64,000 bases of DNA from an uncultured Castellaniella sp. (GCF_937988725.1 NZ_CALKHS010000008.1:1-64000); one strand, 5' to 3'. Counted from the first letter of the stretch, positions 1 through 8,613 are shown. A program made the numbers and translations. Notes: generated by a model from the sequence alone, not told the origin.

Positions 1-47
1 ACGAGATTACAAGGTGACTGGAGTTCAGACGTGTGCTCTTCCGATCT
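1..47 (+). other. Illumina TruSeq adapter remnant (non-biological)
   Basis: Bases 14-47 match the 34-base TruSeq read-2 adapter, ending in GCTCTTCCGATCT. Bases 1-7 match the end of the P7 flow-cell primer (ACGAGAT), and bases 8-13 (TACAAG) sit exactly where the 6-base index belongs; the reverse complement is CTTGTA. Genomic sequence begins at about base 48. Open frames that start inside this stretch are artefacts. Confidence 0.97.
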
Positions 48-65
48 TTTCCAAGTCCAGGCGCC

Positions 66-1223
66 ATGCGCAGCAGCTATTTCATCGGCCTGATGTCGGG
101 CACCAGCACGGACGGCGTCGACGGCGTGCTGGCGCAACTGCCCGACGACGCATCGCCGGCCCCGGCGCCGCATCAGGCGCCCGCCGACGCTTCAGCGGCG
201 CCCATCCCCGCATCGGCCATCACCGTGCTGGCGGACGCCAGCCTGCCCCTGCCCGCCTCCCTGCGCCGGGAACTGCTGGCGCTGAACACGCCCGGCCCCG
301 ACGAGCTGGCCCGCGCCGCTCTGGCGGCCAATGCGCTGGCCGACTGCTACGCCGACACGGTGGCGGCGCTGCTGGCGCAAGCCGGCCTGCGGGCGGCCGA
401 CATCCGCGCCATCGGCGCCCACGGCCAGACGGTGCGCCACGCGCCCGAATCGGGCTATACCCTGCAGATCAATGCGCCCGCGCGGCTGGCCGAACGCACC
501 GGCATCGCCGTGGTGGCGGATTTTCGCAGCCGCGACGTCGCCGCCGGCGGCCAGGGAGCCCCGCTGGTTCCCGCCTTCCATGCGGCCCGGTTCGGTTGCG
601 GCACGGGCCGCGTGGTGCTCAATCTGGGCGGCATCGCCAACATCACCGTGCTGGAAGACCCGGTCCGGGGCTTCGACACGGGCCCGGCCAACATGCTGAT
701 GGACGCCTGGATCCAGCGGCATCAGGGGCGCGCATACGACCATGACGGCGCGTGGGCGGCGCGGGGCCGCTGCCACCCCGGGCTGCTGGACGCCCTGCTG
801 TCGGAACCCTGGCTGGCGCTGCCGCCGCCCAAATCCACGGGCCGCGACCTGTTCAACCTGGACTGGCTGCAGGCGCGGCTGGACGCTCTTCCCGCCCGTC
901 CCGATCCGGCGGACGTCCAGGCGACGCTGCTGCGATTTTCCGTGGAAACGATCGCCCAGGCGGTGGTCCGGCATGCTCCCGGCGCCCGCGCGGTCCTGGC
1001 CTGCGGCGGCGGGGCCCTGAACCCGGTGTTCATGCAGGCGCTATCCCGGGCGCTGCCGTGTCCGCTGGGCACGACCGCCGATCACGGGGTCCCGGTGCAA
1101 TCAATGGAGGCGCTGGCCTTCGCCTGGCTGGCTCAGGCCCACGTCCTGGGCCGACCGGCCTGCCTGCCCGCAGTCACGGGCGCGCGGCACGCGACGATCG
1201 CGGGCTGCCTGTACCCGGTGTGA
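66..1223 (+). CDS. anmK: Anhydro-N-acetylmuramic acid kinase
   Basis: This 385-aa cytoplasmic kinase of murein recycling phosphorylates 1,6-anhydro-MurNAc and opens its anhydro ring to give MurNAc-6-phosphate. Visible family signatures are GLMSGTSTDGVDG at residues 8-20, GAHGQTVRH, NLGGIANIT and GFDTGPANMLMDAW. The length fits the family, which is usually about 370 aa. The ATG at 66 starts the conserved N-terminus; the in-frame codons upstream run into adapter sequence and must be ignored. No clear ribosome site is visible because only 18 genomic bases precede the start. It converges on erpA, 7 bases away. Confidence 0.93.
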   Translation: MRSSYFIGLMSGTSTDGVDGVLAQLPDDASPAPAPHQAPADASAAPIPASAITVLADASLPLPASLRRELLALNTPGPDELARAALAANALADCYADTVAALLAQAGLRAADIRAIGAHGQTVRHAPESGYTLQINAPARLAERTGIAVVADFRSRDVAAGGQGAPLVPAFHAARFGCGTGRVVLNLGGIANITVLEDPVRGFDTGPANMLMDAWIQRHQGRAYDHDGAWAARGRCHPGLLDALLSEPWLALPPPKSTGRDLFNLDWLQARLDALPARPDPADVQATLLRFSVETIAQAVVRHAPGARAVLACGGGALNPVFMQALSRALPCPLGTTADHGVPVQSMEALAFAWLAQAHVLGRPACLPAVTGARHATIAGCLYPV

Positions 1224-1230
1224 AAGGCCT

Positions 1231-1596
1231 TCAGGGCGCGAACGAGGAACCGCAGCCGCAGGTGGTGTTGGCGTTGGGGTTGCGGATCACGAACTGGGCG
1301 CCTTCCAGATCGTCCTTGTAGTCGATTTCCGAACCGACCAGATACTGGAAGCTCATGGCGTCGACCAGCAATTGCACGCCGTCGCGTTCGATGGTGGTGT
1401 CGTCGTCGGCCACGTCCTCATCGAAGGTGAAGCCGTACTGGAAGCCGGAACATCCGCCCCCCTGGACAAACACCCGCAGCTTGAGATCGGCGTTGCCTTC
1501 CTCGGTCAGCAGTTCCCGGACCTTGGCGGCGGCCGCATCGGTAAACACCAGCGGGCTGGGCGGAATGTCGAGGTCCACGTGTTCGATAGTGGTCAT
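1231..1596 (-). CDS. erpA: Iron-sulfur cluster insertion protein ErpA
   Basis: This 121-aa A-type carrier accepts Fe-S clusters from the assembly machinery and delivers them to apoproteins, notably isoprenoid-pathway enzymes. The three cluster-ligand cysteines are visible: GGGCSGF in the middle and the CGCG pair close to the C-terminus. The length and ending are typical of ErpA rather than IscA. Its ATG overlaps the stop of the upstream coiled-coil protein gene by 4 bases, so the two are probably translated together downstream of argC. Confidence 0.94.
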   Translation of the reverse strand: MTTIEHVDLDIPPSPLVFTDAAAAKVRELLTEEGNADLKLRVFVQGGGCSGFQYGFTFDEDVADDDTTIERDGVQLLVDAMSFQYLVGSEIDYKDDLEGAQFVIRNPNANTTCGCGSSFAP

Positions 1597-2339
1597 GATT
1601 GAGGCTCCTGCGCAGGGGTGGCCGCGCGGTTCAAAGCAGCATCCTGGGTGGCGCGAATGGTGTCGCCTTCCAGGATTTCCAGGCGCACCGACTGGATTTC
1701 CATGCCGGCGGGGATCTGCAGGACGCCGGTGCTGCGCTGGAATTGATCAAATACCAGCGCCAGCGGATCAACCGCGCCCGGCGCTGCGTCGGCCCCGCCG
1801 GCCTGATCCGGGGCCAGCGGCGGATTCAGATCCATTTTAACGGCTTTGCCCTGCAAGCGGCCCTGCGCCACAAAGCGCATGCGGCCTTTGAAGGGGTCGG
1901 CATTGGGCGCCGCATTGCGGGTCAGCAGCACCCGGTAGCGCAGGAAATCGGCATCCGCCTGGATTTCGAACGCCCGGACCGTCAAGGCGCCCGCGGGCCC
2001 CGGGGGAATGAGCTGTTCGTAAAAGGCCAACTGGCCGCGCACCTGCCCCAGCTGCTGCTGCAGATCGGCGAGCTTCTCCTGCAGCACCCGCTGCGTGCCG
2101 TCCTGCACGTCGGCGCGGCTGCGGGCCGCCGCCAGGTCGGTCTGCGCCTGGGCCAGTTCCGCCTGCCGGGCGGCGGCCTGCGCCTGCAGGTCCTGGATGC
2201 GTTGCTGATCGCCCGCGTGCATGCCCAGGTGCATGGCGGCCGCGCCGGCCAGGAACGCCAGCGCCAGAAGCAGCGCCAGCGTCAGGGTGCGGACCAGCCA
2301 GCGCCGGAAACCGCCGGTATGCGTATCGTCGCGTGCCAT
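1593..2339 (-). CDS. Membrane-anchored coiled-coil protein (DUF6776-like)
   Basis: This 248-aa protein has one N-terminal membrane segment (about residues 15-38, rich in Leu/Ala) preceded by Arg residues, so the rest is probably periplasmic. Residues 45-110 are Gln/Ala-rich heptad-like sequence predicting a coiled coil, followed by a compact beta-rich domain. I believe it belongs to the DUF6776 family often found beside erpA in Burkholderiales; the family assignment is from memory. No catalytic motif is visible. It lies 11 bases downstream of argC and overlaps erpA by 4 bases. Function unknown. Confidence 0.75.
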   Translation of the reverse strand: MARDDTHTGGFRRWLVRTLTLALLLALAFLAGAAAMHLGMHAGDQQRIQDLQAQAAARQAELAQAQTDLAAARSRADVQDGTQRVLQEKLADLQQQLGQVRGQLAFYEQLIPPGPAGALTVRAFEIQADADFLRYRVLLTRNAAPNADPFKGRMRFVAQGRLQGKAVKMDLNPPLAPDQAGGADAAPGAVDPLALVFDQFQRSTGVLQIPAGMEIQSVRLEILEGDTIRATQDAALNRAATPAQEPQS

Positions 2340-2350
2340 GCCAGCCCCCG

Positions 2351-3409
2351 TCAGGGCAATACCGCCACCTGTTGCAGGCCGGTGGTTTCAGGAAAACCGA
2401 ACATCAGGTTCATGTTCTGCACGGCCTGCCCGGCCGCGCCCTTGACCAGATTGTCCTGCACGACCAGCACGACCAGCGTGTCGCCGTCCGCCGGACGATG
2501 GACGGCGATGCGCAGCATGTTGGACGCCCGCACCGACCGCGTCTGCGGCAGGCTGCCGGCCGGCATCACATCGACGAAAGGTTCGTCGGCGTAGCGCCGT
2601 TCGTACAGGGCCTGGAAATCGGTATCCAGGGCGTCGGGCAGGATGCGCAGATACAGCGTGGAGAACATGCCCCGGATCATCGGCACCAGATGCGGGACGA
2701 AGGTCAGGCCCACGGGGTGTCCCGCGACCCGGGCCAGGCATTCGGCGATCTCGGGATGGTGACGGTGGCCCGCCACCCCATAGGCGGCGAAATTGTCGGC
2801 CGCTTCGGAAAACAGGGATCCGACCTGGGTCTTGCGCCCCGCTCCGGACACGCCGGACTTGGAATCGGCGATGATGTGCGCGGTATCCACCAGGGGACGG
2901 TCAGCCTGCAGGAGAGGAGCGAGCCCCAGCAGCACGGTGGTCGGATAGCAGCCGGGGTTGCCCACCACCCGCGCCTGGCGGATGCGCTCGCGGTCCAGTT
3001 CGGGCAGGCCGTACACGGCATCCTTCAGCACCGTGGGGCAACTGTGCGGCATTTTGTACCAACGCTGGAAGGCATCGATGTCCTGCAGGCGGAAATCGGC
3101 CGCCAGATCGATCACGCGCACGTCATGTTCCAGCAGGCCGGGGGCCTGTTCCATGGCGACGCCGTGCGGCGTGGCGAAGAACACGACGTCGCACTGATCC
3201 AGGGAGGCTTCTTCAGGCGTCTGGAAGCGCAGATCGACGTGGCCCCGCAGGTTCGGGAACATGTCGGCCACCGGCATGCCGGATTCCTTGCGCGAGGTGA
3301 TGGCGTGCAGCTGCACGTTCGGGTGCAGCGACAACAAGCGCAACAGTTCGACGCCCGTGTATCCGGTGCCGCCGACGATGCCGGCCTTGATGCGTGATGC
3401 GGTGATCAT
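2351..3409 (-). CDS. argC: N-acetyl-gamma-glutamyl-phosphate reductase
   Basis: This 352-aa enzyme carries out the third step of arginine synthesis, the NADPH-dependent reduction of N-acetylglutamyl-5-phosphate to the semialdehyde. The N-terminal Rossmann motif GIVGGTGYTGVELLRLL and the active-site GNPGCYPT segment are present. I chose the ATG at 3409 because it begins the conserved MITASRIKAG segment; the longer open frame upstream is Ala/Gly-rich filler that would run through the rpsI terminator. argJ of the same pathway lies far away at 34.2 kb, so the arginine genes are scattered. Confidence 0.94.
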   Translation of the reverse strand: MITASRIKAGIVGGTGYTGVELLRLLSLHPNVQLHAITSRKESGMPVADMFPNLRGHVDLRFQTPEEASLDQCDVVFFATPHGVAMEQAPGLLEHDVRVIDLAADFRLQDIDAFQRWYKMPHSCPTVLKDAVYGLPELDRERIRQARVVGNPGCYPTTVLLGLAPLLQADRPLVDTAHIIADSKSGVSGAGRKTQVGSLFSEAADNFAAYGVAGHRHHPEIAECLARVAGHPVGLTFVPHLVPMIRGMFSTLYLRILPDALDTDFQALYERRYADEPFVDVMPAGSLPQTRSVRASNMLRIAVHRPADGDTLVVLVVQDNLVKGAAGQAVQNMNLMFGFPETTGLQQVAVLP

Positions 3410-3578
3410 GGTGATGGATCCTGTCTGAGAAGCATGGCCCGCCGCGGCGGAACCGGAACATTCCAAGATTATGGCACGGGCCGCGCCCGAGCCAGGCTGC
3501 AAAAAGTCACAGGCCGCGCAGGCGCCGCCCGCCCTGCGCGCCGGGCCGGAAGCGGACTTCAGGGCGGGCGCAGAAGCG

Positions 3579-3606
3579 AAAAACCCCGGCGCAGGCCGGG
3601 GTTTTT
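3579..3606 (-). terminator. Rho-independent terminator after rplM-rpsI
   Basis: A perfect 12-bp stem (3579-3590 with 3595-3606) has a 4-base loop, and its outer 5 bp are A:T pairs that give a T-run in either direction. It sits 35 bases past the rpsI stop, before argC, and could work bidirectionally. A second GC-rich hairpin (around 3615-3633) lies between it and rpsI. Confidence 0.85.
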
Positions 3607-3641
3607 GCATCGCGCCGGGCGGCGAACCGCCCGGAACAGAA

Positions 3642-4034
3642 TCAGCGCTTGCTGAACTGCTTGCGACGACGGGCCTTGTGGAAGCCGACTTTCTTGCGTT
3701 CGACTTCGCGGGCGTCGCGCGTGACGAGGCCGGCTTGCTTCAGCGGCGACTTCAGCGTTTCGTCGTATTCGATCAGGGCGCGCGTGATGCCGTGACGCAC
3801 CGCGCCGGCCTGGCCGGATTCACCGCCGCCGTGGACGTTGACGTGGAAGTCGAACGATTCCAGGTGGTTGGTCAGTTCCAGCGGCTGACGCACGACCATG
3901 CGGCCGGTTTCACGTGCGAAGTATTCGTCGACGGGGCGGCCGTTGACGATGATCTTGCCCGTGCCTTTTTTCAGAAACACCCGAGCCACCGAAGTTTTGC
4001 GGCGGCCAGTGCCGTAATTCCAATTACCGATCAT
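3642..4034 (-). CDS. rpsI: 30S ribosomal protein S9
   Basis: This 130-aa small-subunit protein has a C-terminal tail that reaches the P-site tRNA. The universal features are visible: YGTGRRKTSVARVFL near the N-terminus, GKIIVNGRP, and the basic tail KARRRKQFSKR. It lies 12 bases downstream of rplM in the usual two-gene operon and ends before a strong terminator. Confidence 0.98.
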   Translation of the reverse strand: MIGNWNYGTGRRKTSVARVFLKKGTGKIIVNGRPVDEYFARETGRMVVRQPLELTNHLESFDFHVNVHGGGESGQAGAVRHGITRALIEYDETLKSPLKQAGLVTRDAREVERKKVGFHKARRRKQFSKR

Positions 4035-4046
4035 GATGGCCTATCC

Positions 4047-4475
4047 TCAAATATCCAGGGTTTGCGGCTGCTGCGCGGTATGCGGGTGCTCGGCGCCCGC
4101 ATAGACCTTCAGCTTTTTCGCCATGGCGTAACCCAACGGCCCCTTGGGCAGCATGCCTTTGACGGCTTTCTGCAGGGCGCGGCCCGGAAAACGCTGCTGC
4201 ATTTTCTGGAAGTTGGTTTCCGTGATCCCGCCCGGATAGGTGGAGTGACGGTAGTAGCGTTTGTCCTGCGCCTTGGCGCCGGTCACGACGATATCGGCGG
4301 CATTGACGACGACGATGTAATCGCCCGTGTCAACGTGCGGCGTGAATTCGGGTTTGTGCTTGCCACGCAGACGGCGTGCGACTTCGCTGGCCACACGGCC
4401 GAGGACCTTGCCCTTGGCGTCGATCACAAACCAGTCACGCTTGACTTCATGCGGCTTGGCCACAAAGGTCTTCAT
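4047..4475 (-). CDS. rplM: 50S ribosomal protein L13
   Basis: This 142-aa early-assembly large-subunit protein is at the usual length. The family pattern is clear: DWFVIDAKGKVLGRVASEVA, GDYIVVVNA, YRHSTYPGG and GMLPKGPLG. It is the first gene of the rplM-rpsI operon. An upstream sigma-70-type promoter implies a leader of roughly 110 bases that contains a short TGGCC/GGCCA hairpin. Confidence 0.98.
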   Translation of the reverse strand: MKTFVAKPHEVKRDWFVIDAKGKVLGRVASEVARRLRGKHKPEFTPHVDTGDYIVVVNAADIVVTGAKAQDKRYYRHSTYPGGITETNFQKMQQRFPGRALQKAVKGMLPKGPLGYAMAKKLKVYAGAEHPHTAQQPQTLDI

Positions 4476-4591
4476 GATGGTGTTCCTGATGAAATGAATG
4501 AAAATTTCCGTTCCGTGTCAGGGCTTTATCTGCTGGCCGATGATGCCTGGCCAGAACCCGTACACATTCAAATCCAAACGGAAATCCGACC

Positions 4592-4620
4592 ATTGTAATT
4601 GACATCGGGCCGTCAGGCAA
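4592..4620 (-). promoter_or_regulatory. Probable sigma-70 promoter of rplM-rpsI
   Basis: On the minus strand a -35 box TTGCCT (4615-4620) is followed by a 17-base spacer and a -10 box TACAAT (4592-4597). It lies about 115 bases upstream of the rplM start, with no other gene between. The match is good by eye but untested. Confidence 0.65.
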
Positions 4621-4694
4621 ACAAAACCGCGTAACGCTCCCGCGCAGGCGGTGCGGTCCGAGCCATGGTCCGGGCCGCACCACCTGCGCGCCCA

Positions 4695-4725
4695 CAAAAA
4701 ACGCTCCGGCGAAGGAGCGTCTTTT
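4695..4725 (-). terminator. Rho-independent terminator of the TRAP binding protein gene
   Basis: A 7-bp stem ACGCTCC/GGAGCGT (4701-4707 with 4714-4720) is followed on the minus strand by six T residues (4695-4700). It begins 15-20 bases after the stop of the TRAP receptor gene. A-rich sequence on the other side extends the stem. Confidence 0.85.
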
Positions 4726-4740
4726 GATCCGGGCAGCGGA

Positions 4741-5841
4741 TTACTTCTTCTGACGAGCCAGGGCGGCGCCCAGGTAGTTGTCGAAGGAACCTTCGGCCAC
4801 GCGGAACCAGGGCACCACGTTGTCGCGGAAAGCCATGTAGTTGTCGTGGATCTTCTTGAAGCCCGCGTTCTTGTCGCAGAATTCCTTGTAGACCTTGTTC
4901 GAGGCCTCGAAAGAAGCATCCATGACTTCGCGCGGGAAGCTCTTGAGGACGGCGCCCCCGGCGATCAGGCGGCGCAGGGCGTCCGGATTGTTGTTGTCGT
5001 AGTATTCGACCAGATGGTTCCCCGCCGCGCGGGAGGCCACCGCGATCGCCGTCTGGTAGGACTTGGGCAGTTCGGCATAGGCCTTGTCGTTGACGTACAG
5101 CGACACCTGGGCGGAGCCTTCCCACCAGCCCGGGTAGTAATAGTATTTGGCGACCTTCTGGAAGCCCAGCTTTTCATCGTCCACCGGACCGACGAATTCC
5201 ACCGCGTCCAGGGCGCCCTTTTCCAGCGAGGGATAGATGTCCCCGGGCGGCACTTGCTGCGGGATCACGCCCATGCGGGACAGGACCTCGCCCGCGAAGC
5301 CGGCCGTGCGCATCTTCAGGCCCTTCAGGTCTTCGGGGGTCTTGATTTCCTTGCGGTACCAGCCGCCCATCTGGGTGCCGGTGTTGCCCAGGGGGAAGTT
5401 CACGATGCCGCGCGGCGCGAACAGCTCGCGCAGCAGCTTCAGGCCGTCGCCCTCGTACATCCAGGCGTTCATCTGGCGCACGTTCAGGCCGAAGGGCACC
5501 GCCGTGTCGAAGCAGAAGGAAGGATCCTTGCCATAATAGTAGTAGGACGCGGTCTGGCCGCATTCCACCGTGCGGTTGCCGACGGCGTCCATCACGCCGA
5601 AGCCGGGCACCAGTTCGCCGACCGGATACAGGCGGATGTTGAAATTGCCATCGGTCAGGTCCTTGACCATGCTGCAGAACAATTCAGCCGTGGAATACAG
5701 CGCCGGAGTCGACGGCGCATAGGTGGACGTCATCTTCCAGTTGAGCTGGGGGGTGGTTTGCGCGATGGAGGGCGCGGCCACGGCCGCCGTGCCGGCGACA
5801 GCCCCCAGCCCGGCCTTTTTCAGAAATGCACGACGCTGCAT
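4741..5841 (-). CDS. TRAP transporter solute receptor, DctP/TakP-like (orphan)
   Basis: This 366-aa periplasmic binding protein belongs to a tripartite (TRAP) uptake system. The N-terminus QRRAFLKKAGLG plus an Ala-rich stretch and an AQT cleavage region looks like a Tat signal. The receptor body has LKMRTAGFAGEV, carrying the Arg that in this family pairs with a substrate carboxylate, and the aromatic run YYYYPGWWEG typical of TakP-like receptors for 2-oxo or monocarboxylic acids. The ATG at 5841 has a good AAGGAGA ribosome site. No membrane subunits lie beside it, so it must use permeases encoded elsewhere. It sits alone between a terminator and pmbA. Confidence 0.88.
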   Translation of the reverse strand: MQRRAFLKKAGLGAVAGTAAVAAPSIAQTTPQLNWKMTSTYAPSTPALYSTAELFCSMVKDLTDGNFNIRLYPVGELVPGFGVMDAVGNRTVECGQTASYYYYGKDPSFCFDTAVPFGLNVRQMNAWMYEGDGLKLLRELFAPRGIVNFPLGNTGTQMGGWYRKEIKTPEDLKGLKMRTAGFAGEVLSRMGVIPQQVPPGDIYPSLEKGALDAVEFVGPVDDEKLGFQKVAKYYYYPGWWEGSAQVSLYVNDKAYAELPKSYQTAIAVASRAAGNHLVEYYDNNNPDALRRLIAGGAVLKSFPREVMDASFEASNKVYKEFCDKNAGFKKIHDNYMAFRDNVVPWFRVAEGSFDNYLGAALARQKK

Positions 5842-5944
5842 GATGAGTGATCTCCTTGGTGCGTTCGAATTAGAAGAAGTGTTCCCGATATTACACTGTG
5901 CAACCAATTGAGCGTAGCCCCCGCGCCGGCGCGGAGGCCGCCGA

Positions 5945-7312
5945 TCACTGGCCGGCCACCGCCATGCGTTCGATCAGGATGGAACCGGTGGATTTCGCGC
6001 CCCGGGCATGCACGTCCGCCCCGACGGCGACCATCTGGCGGAACATGTCCGACAGATTGCCCGCAATCGTGATTTCATGCACGGGATGGCGGATCACGCC
6101 GCCTTGCACCCAATAGCCGAAGGCCCCTCGGGAATAGTCGCCGGTCACGTAATTGACGCCCTGGCCGATGAGTTCCGTCACCAGCAGGCCGGTGTCCATC
6201 TTGCGCAGCATGGCATCCAGGTCGTCCGACGGGCGCGTCAGGCGCGAGCGCAGGCTGAGGTTATGCGAGCCGCCGGCGTTGCCGGTCGTGGCCAGGCCCA
6301 GTTTCCGGGCGGTGTAGGTGGACAGGAAGTAGCCGTTCAGGATCCCCGCTTCGACCACGCTGCGGGCCTGCGTGCGCACGCCTTCGGCGTCGAAGGGGGA
6401 ACTGCCTTGAGCGCCGGGGATATAGGGATTTTCGATCACGTCCAGGTGATCGGCCAGCACCGGCTTGCCCAGGCTGTCGAGCAGGAAGCTGGCCTTGCGG
6501 TACAGGGCGCCGCCGCTGGTGGCCTGCACCAGGGCGCCCAGCAGGCCCACCGCCAGGGGCGCCTCGAAGAGCACCGGATACTGGCCGGTCTTCACCGAAC
6601 GGGCGTTGAGCCGCGACAGGGCGCGTTCGGCGGCATAGCGGCCCACGCGGACGGGGTCGGCCAGATCCCGGGCGCGGCGCGCGGACGTGTACCAGAAATC
6701 GCGCTGCATGCCGTCGCCCCGCCCCGCGATGGGCGCCACCGACAGGCTGTGGCGGGAATAGGGATAGCCCCCCAGGAAGCCGCGCGAATTGCCCAGAACG
6801 AAATGGCCTTCCATGGTATCCAGGGAAGCGCCTTCGGTATTGGTGATCCGGTCGCTGACGGCCATCGCCGCGCGTTCCGCCCGGATGGCCAGGCGGGCGG
6901 CGTCGGCCACATCGATTCCCCAGGGATGATGCAGGTCCAGATCCGGATAGTGCCGCGCCAGCTGATCGGCATCCGGCAGGCCGGCGGCGGGATCTTCCGC
7001 GGTATGCCGCGCGATGTGCCAGGCGGCCTCGACGGTCTTGCGCAGGGCGTCCGCCGAAAAGTCGGACGTCGAGGCCGAGCCCCGGCGCTGGCCGGCGAAG
7101 ACGGTGACGGCCAGCGAGCGGTCACGGGTCTGTTCGATGGTTTCCAGCGTGCGGTTGCGCACGGCGACGGACAGCCCGCGGCTTTCGGACACTTCCGCGG
7201 CGGCATCCGAAGCGCCGGCATCGCGGGCGTACCGCAGGGCGTCGGTGATCAGCTCGCGGAACTGGGCCTGCTGGGCGGGGATGTCCAGGAAATCGTCGGT
7301 GTGTTCTGTCAT
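5945..7312 (-). CDS. pmbA: Metalloprotease PmbA/TldE-family subunit
   Basis: This 455-aa protein is the TldE partner of the TldD/TldE zinc protease that matures microcins and degrades CcdA-like antitoxins. As known for this family, the subunit itself lacks the metal-binding motif. Recognisable segments are the conserved SRGLSVAVRN..ETIEQ region near residue 45, the GNAGG..NL segment, and GYWVQGGVIRHPVHEITIAGNL near the C-terminus. The ATG at 7312 begins the conserved MTEHTDDFLD; the frame extending further upstream is antisense to yjgA. It is divergent from yjgA with 52 bases between, the common pmbA/yjgA arrangement. Confidence 0.92.
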   Translation of the reverse strand: MTEHTDDFLDIPAQQAQFRELITDALRYARDAGASDAAAEVSESRGLSVAVRNRTLETIEQTRDRSLAVTVFAGQRRGSASTSDFSADALRKTVEAAWHIARHTAEDPAAGLPDADQLARHYPDLDLHHPWGIDVADAARLAIRAERAAMAVSDRITNTEGASLDTMEGHFVLGNSRGFLGGYPYSRHSLSVAPIAGRGDGMQRDFWYTSARRARDLADPVRVGRYAAERALSRLNARSVKTGQYPVLFEAPLAVGLLGALVQATSGGALYRKASFLLDSLGKPVLADHLDVIENPYIPGAQGSSPFDAEGVRTQARSVVEAGILNGYFLSTYTARKLGLATTGNAGGSHNLSLRSRLTRPSDDLDAMLRKMDTGLLVTELIGQGVNYVTGDYSRGAFGYWVQGGVIRHPVHEITIAGNLSDMFRQMVAVGADVHARGAKSTGSILIERMAVAGQ

Positions 7313-7364
7313 GCGTAATCTGCCGGAGTCAAGACGGTTATCATAGCCAATTACGAACCATTTT

Positions 7365-7946
7365 ATGCCCGAAGCCATGGACGAACGCCTGCCGGACGGG
7401 GACGCCGACCAAGACCAGCGGCCCAGCAAATCCCAGGTCAAGCGCGATCTGCATGCCCTGCTCGACCTGGGCCGCGAACTGATTGCCCTGCCTCCCGCCC
7501 GGCTGGCGCAGCTGCCGCTGGACGAATCCCTGCGCGAAGCCATCGCGCTGGCCCAGCGCATCCACGCCAACGAAGGCCGTCGCCGGCAGACCCACTACGT
7601 GGGCAAGCTGCTGCGCCGCGCCGACGCCGACGCCCTGCGCCGCCAGCTGGCGGAATGGGCCAGCGGGTCGCGCGAACAGACGCGCTCCATGCACCGCCTG
7701 GAAGCCCTGCGCGACCGCCTGATCGACGACGACGAGGCCCTGACCCGGCTGCTGGAATCCTTCCCGCAACTGGACATCCAGGCCCTGCGCGCCCAGATCC
7801 GCGCCGCTCGCAAGGAAGCCAAGGACAATCTGGCGCGCACCCCCGACCGGGAGCCTGCCCGTAAACATTACCGGGCCCTGTTCCAGACCCTGAAACAGAT
7901 CGACTTCGAGGAGGCCTCCGATGGATACGACGCTGGAAACGATTGA
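7365..7946 (+). CDS. darP: Ribosome biogenesis factor DarP (DUF615, YjgA)
   Basis: This 193-aa, highly charged and mostly helical protein of the YjgA family takes part in late assembly of the large ribosomal subunit. Visible family features are KRDLHALLDLGRELIAL, RRRQTHYVGKLLR and a C-terminal RKHYRALFQTLKQI. It is divergent from pmbA, as in many proteobacteria, and its 3' end overlaps the esterase gene by 26 bases, indicating coupled translation. Confidence 0.92.
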   Translation: MPEAMDERLPDGDADQDQRPSKSQVKRDLHALLDLGRELIALPPARLAQLPLDESLREAIALAQRIHANEGRRRQTHYVGKLLRRADADALRRQLAEWASGSREQTRSMHRLEALRDRLIDDDEALTRLLESFPQLDIQALRAQIRAARKEAKDNLARTPDREPARKHYRALFQTLKQIDFEEASDGYDAGND

Positions 7947-8613
7947 ACGCGCCACCGGCCCCCAGCCCACCCACAGCGTCATCTGGCTGCACGGCCTGGG
8001 CGCCGACGGCCACGACTTCGAGCCCATCGTCCCGGAACTGGCGGATCCCCGGCTGCCGGACATCCGCTTCGTCTTCCCGCACGCGCCGATCCGCCCCGTC
8101 ACGCTGAACCAGGGCATGCCGATGCGGGCCTGGTACGACCTGTACGGCCTGGCGCGCGATGCCCACGAGGACGTGGACGGCATCCGGGCCACCCGGCACG
8201 CCGTCATGGATCTGGTCACGCGCGAAGCCGAGCGCGGCATTCCGCACGAACGGATCGTGCTGGCCGGCTTTTCCCAGGGCTGCGCCATGGCGCTGTACAC
8301 CGGCTTGCGGCTGGAACACCGCCTGGCTGGGCTGATCGGCCTGTCGGGCTATCTGCCGCTGCGCAACACCACGGCGGCCGAGCGCCACCCGGCCAATGCG
8401 GCCACCCCGGTGTTCATGGCGCACGGCACCCAGGACATGGTGGTGCCCCTGACGTACTCCGAAGCCAGCCGCGACGTGATGCTGGGGCTGGGACAGCCGG
8501 TGCGGTGGCACACATACCCGATGCCCCACGGGCTGCACCCCCAGGAACTGGACGATATCCGGGAGTTTCTGGTGGAGGTGTTCGCGGGCTCCGATGAATC
8601 AGGCACGAAATAG
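7921..8613 (+). CDS. Alpha/beta-hydrolase, carboxylesterase/phospholipase family
   Basis: This 230-aa serine hydrolase resembles bacterial EstB and acyl-protein thioesterases. The nucleophile elbow GFSQG places Ser118 as catalytic. The acid is in HGTQDMVV and the histidine in PMPHGLHP. HGLGADGHDFEP near the N-terminus forms the oxyanion hole. The natural substrate cannot be told from sequence; short-chain esters or lysophospholipids are plausible. It overlaps darP, and its last codons belong to a 34-bp sequence that recurs 114 bases downstream. Confidence 0.9.
   Translation: MDTTLETIERATGPQPTHSVIWLHGLGADGHDFEPIVPELADPRLPDIRFVFPHAPIRPVTLNQGMPMRAWYDLYGLARDAHEDVDGIRATRHAVMDLVTREAERGIPHERIVLAGFSQGCAMALYTGLRLEHRLAGLIGLSGYLPLRNTTAAERHPANAATPVFMAHGTQDMVVPLTYSEASRDVMLGLGQPVRWHTYPMPHGLHPQELDDIREFLVEVFAGSDESGTK

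Noticed and set aside
14..745. An open frame starting in the first bases
   Set aside because: It begins inside the Illumina adapter and then runs out of frame with anmK.
7313..7570. N-terminal extension of pmbA
   Set aside because: The extra 86 codons lie antisense to yjgA and precede the conserved N-terminus. The spacing to yjgA fits the shorter form.
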